In this document: piece by piece, positions 61,693 through 64,000 of the stretch
Layout: every line of letters starts with the position of its first letter
How positions within the stretch are numbered: position 1 is the stretch's first letter
Assembly: GCA_947568835.1 (NCBI GenBank)
Contig: OX387610.1
Location: 14,117,001 to 14,181,000, forward strand
Origin: Protonemura montana
Taxonomy: Eukaryota; Arthropoda; Insecta; Plecoptera; Nemouridae
Length of the DNA stretch: 64,000 bases
Direction: 5' to 3'
Program-made: the position numbers and the translations under genes
The notes under the pieces: generated by a model
What the model was told of the DNA's origin: nothing
The model's input: the letters and a program-made list of their open reading frames with translations, nothing else
The model's database searches: none

Positions 61693-62339
61693 TGCCAATG
61701 CAGGGGACAGTCCTTGTGCTGGTATCTTCTCTCACGGGCTAGACTGTAGCAATGCTGGGGACAGTTCTTGTGCTGGTATCTTTTCTCACAGGCTAGACTG
61801 TAGCAATGCAGAGACAGTCCTTGTGCTGGTATCTTCTCTCACGGGCTAGACTGTAGCAATGCAGGGGACAGTCCTTGAGCTGGTATCTTCACTCACGGGC
61901 TAGACTGTAGCAATGCAGGGGACAGTCCTTGTGCTGGTATCTTCTCTCACGGGCTAGACTGTAGCAATGCAGCGGACAGTCCTTGTGCTGGTATCTTATC
62001 TCACGGACTGGACTGTAGCAATGCAGAGGACAGTCCTTGTGCTGGTATCTTCTCTCACTGGCTAGACTGTAGCAATGCAGGGACAGTCCTTGTGCTGGTA
62101 TCTTCTCTCACGGGCTAGACTGTAGCATTGCTGGGGACAGTCCTTGTGCTGGTATCTTCTCTCACGGGCTAGACTGTAGCAATGCAGGGACAGTCCTTGT
62201 GCTGGTATCTTCTCTCACGGGCTAGACTGTAGCAATGCAGGGGACAGTCCTTGTGCTGGTAACTTCTCTCACGGGCTAGACTGTAGCAATGCTGGGGACA
62301 GTTCTTGTGCTGGTATCTTCTCTCACGGGCTAGACTGTA
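61693..62339 (+). repeat. 54-bp satellite, block 1 (about 12 copies)
   Basis: Unit of 53-54 bp: gcaatgcaggggacagtcct, tgtgctggtatcttctctca, cgggctagactgta. The one-base difference is the length of the GGG(G) run. A common variant has gctgggg and gttcttg. Confidence 0.92.
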
Positions 62340-62883
62340 CACTAGGATTAATTTGAGTTTGCCACTTTCTGGGGTGCTTTTACCAACCAGGAAAATATGA
62401 CACCATGATGCTACTGTTAACTATCTGATTTAAAAGCAACAAAATAATGTTTTTCTTTGGTTGAAACATTTAATAATTCCAGGAAAACAAAATATATAAT
62501 GAAAAACAATAAATGTTTATCAACCAAAGTTAAAATTAATATATTTTGGATTACTTTTAACTTTTATCAGGTTTAGGCAGGAAACCAAGCTCGCAAACTG
62601 CTTTTTGGCAGCCATTGCTAGAATCCGCTAGTGTACGGTAGGTATTTAGCAGAAGTCATTAGGACTTTTAGTTTTGCATTTAAGTTCTTATTTTTCAATA
62701 GAATTCATTTCACGTAAATAAACTGATAAATCCACAAAGAATTTAAGTGCATGATGCATTGTTTGGTCATCATTTTCTGGTTAATTTCAAACTCCCCGGT
62801 GAAGACTGGCTTTATTTTGCATTCTAAAGTTGGCAATGTGTAATCAGAGTCCACCAGCTTGTAGCAAGGTAAGGCTAACGCAA
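62340..62883. other. Non-repetitive 0.54-kb interruption of the satellite
   Basis: Unique-looking AT-rich sequence between two satellite blocks, entered at ctagactgt|acactagg and left at ctaacgcaa|ctgtagcaatg. No ORF, TIR or obvious target-site duplication is seen. Confidence 0.6.
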
Positions 62884-64000
62884 CTGTAGCAATGCAGGAA
62901 CAGTCCTTGTGCTGGTATCTTCTCTCACGGGCTAGACTGTAGCATTGCTGGGGACAGTCCTTGTGCTGGTATCTTCTCTCACGGGCTAGACTGTAGCAAT
63001 GCAGGGACAGTCCTTGTGCTGGTAACTTCTCTCACGGGCTAGACTGTAGCAATGCTGGGGACAGTTCTTGTGCTGGTATCTTCTCTCACGGGCTAGACTG
63101 TAGCAATGCTGGGGACAGTCCTTGTGCTGGTATCTTCTCTCACGGGCTAGACTGTAGCAATGCTCGGGACAGTTCTTGTGCTGGTATCTTCTCTCGCGGG
63201 CTAGATTGTAGCAATGCAGGGGACAGTCCTTGTGCTGGTATCTTCTCTCACGGGCTAGACTGTAGCAATGCTGGGGACAGTCCTTGTGCTGGTATCTTCT
63301 CTCACGGGCTAGACTGTAGCAATGCTGGGGACAGTTATTGTGCTGGTATCTTCTCTCACGGGCTCGACTGTAGCAATGCAGGGGACAGCTCTTGTGCTGG
63401 TATCTTCTCTCACGGGCTAGACTGTAGCAATGCAGGGGATGGTCCTTGTGCTGGTATCTTCTCTCACGGGCTAGACTGTAGCAATGCAGGGGACAGTCCT
63501 TGTGCTGGTAACTTCTCTCACAGGCTAGACTGTAGCAATGCAGGGGACAGTCCTTGTGCTAGTGTCTTCTCTCACGGGCTAGACAGTAGCAATGCAGGGG
63601 ACAGTCCTTGTGCTGGTATCTTCTCTCACGGGCTAGACTGTAGCAATGCAGGGGACAGTCCTTGTGCTGGTATCTTCTCTCACGGGCTAGACTGTAGCAA
63701 TGCTGGGGACAGTTCTTGTGCTGGTATCTTCTCTCACGGGCTAGACTGTAGCAATGCAGGGGACAGTCCTTGTGCTGGTATCTTCTCTCACGGGCTAGAC
63801 TGTAGCAATGCTGGGGACAGTTCTTGTGCTGGTATCTTCTCTCACGGGCTAGACTGTAGCAATGCAGGGGACAGTCCTTGTGCTGGTATCATCTCTCACG
63901 GGCTAGACTGTAGCAATGTAGGGGACAGTCCTTGTGCTGGTATCTTCTCTCACGGGCTAGACTGTAGCAATGCAGGGACAGTCCTTGTGCTGGTATCTTC
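62884..64000 (+). repeat. 54-bp satellite, block 2 (about 21 copies, runs off the window)
   Basis: Same unit as block 1, with alternating gcagggga and gctgggga variants. It continues past the right end, so the true array size is unknown. Confidence 0.92.

Noticed and set aside
61693-64000. CRISPR array
   Set aside because: Direct tandem repetition without unique spacers in a eukaryotic genome; satellite DNA.

Overview
This window is nuclear DNA from an intron-rich, AT-rich, repeat-laden metazoan. It is most likely an insect: the Unkempt architecture, the H3.3 gene structure and the repeat types fit. I cannot fix the order from sequence alone; a hemipteroid insect is only a guess. There is no prokaryotic operon, CRISPR array or functional tRNA/rRNA gene that I can support.

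Four host genes can be built exon by exon with matching reading phases. (1) A two-exon plus-strand gene at 725-1344 encodes a 152-aa UQCC4/CCSMST1-like mitochondrial complex III assembly factor. (2) A minus-strand histone H3.3 gene lies at 6295-7328, with a 5'-UTR intron and a promoter carrying four inverted CCAAT boxes. (3) A minus-strand, nine-exon unkempt gene lies at 13319-19511: 772 aa, six CCCH zinc fingers, coiled coil, C-terminal RING. (4) A very large minus-strand gene runs from a stop at 22528 to at least 50337, and probably 58538. Seventeen coding exons are well supported and two upstream ones are probable. They join into one open frame of about 1,322 residues (5' end missing) for a multi-pass membrane protein that I do not recognise.

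The rest is mainly mobile and tandem DNA. Two related full-length DNA transposons (8205-11984 and 32430-36540) have TIRs of about 0.48-0.5 kb, perfect 4-bp target-site duplications (CAAC and GCAG) and intact transposase ORFs sharing a candidate DDD triad. They look Sola-like. The first sits between the H3.3 promoter and the 3' side of unkempt; the second sits in an intron of the large gene. Two Pol III-type SINE families are present, one 5S-rRNA-derived and one tRNA-derived. In both, only the promoter-bearing head has been amplified in tandem (91-bp unit, up to 8 copies; 52-bp unit, up to 5 copies). A third interspersed family (about 250 bp, with inverted arms) has about eleven copies, several just outside exon edges. 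Minisatellites of 114 bp (three arrays), 45 bp (one array) and 54 bp (two blocks running off the right end) fill introns and the right flank. Several fragments of non-LTR retrotransposon 3' ends are scattered through the window.

Region by region: 0-8 kb holds UQCC4-like, retroelement and SINE debris, and H3.3; 8.2-12 kb is transposon 1; 13.3-19.5 kb is unkempt; 19.6-22.5 kb is intergenic plus the 3' side of the large gene; 22.5-58.5 kb is the large gene with introns packed with repeats; 59-61.7 kb has nothing convincing; 61.7-64 kb is a 54-bp satellite.
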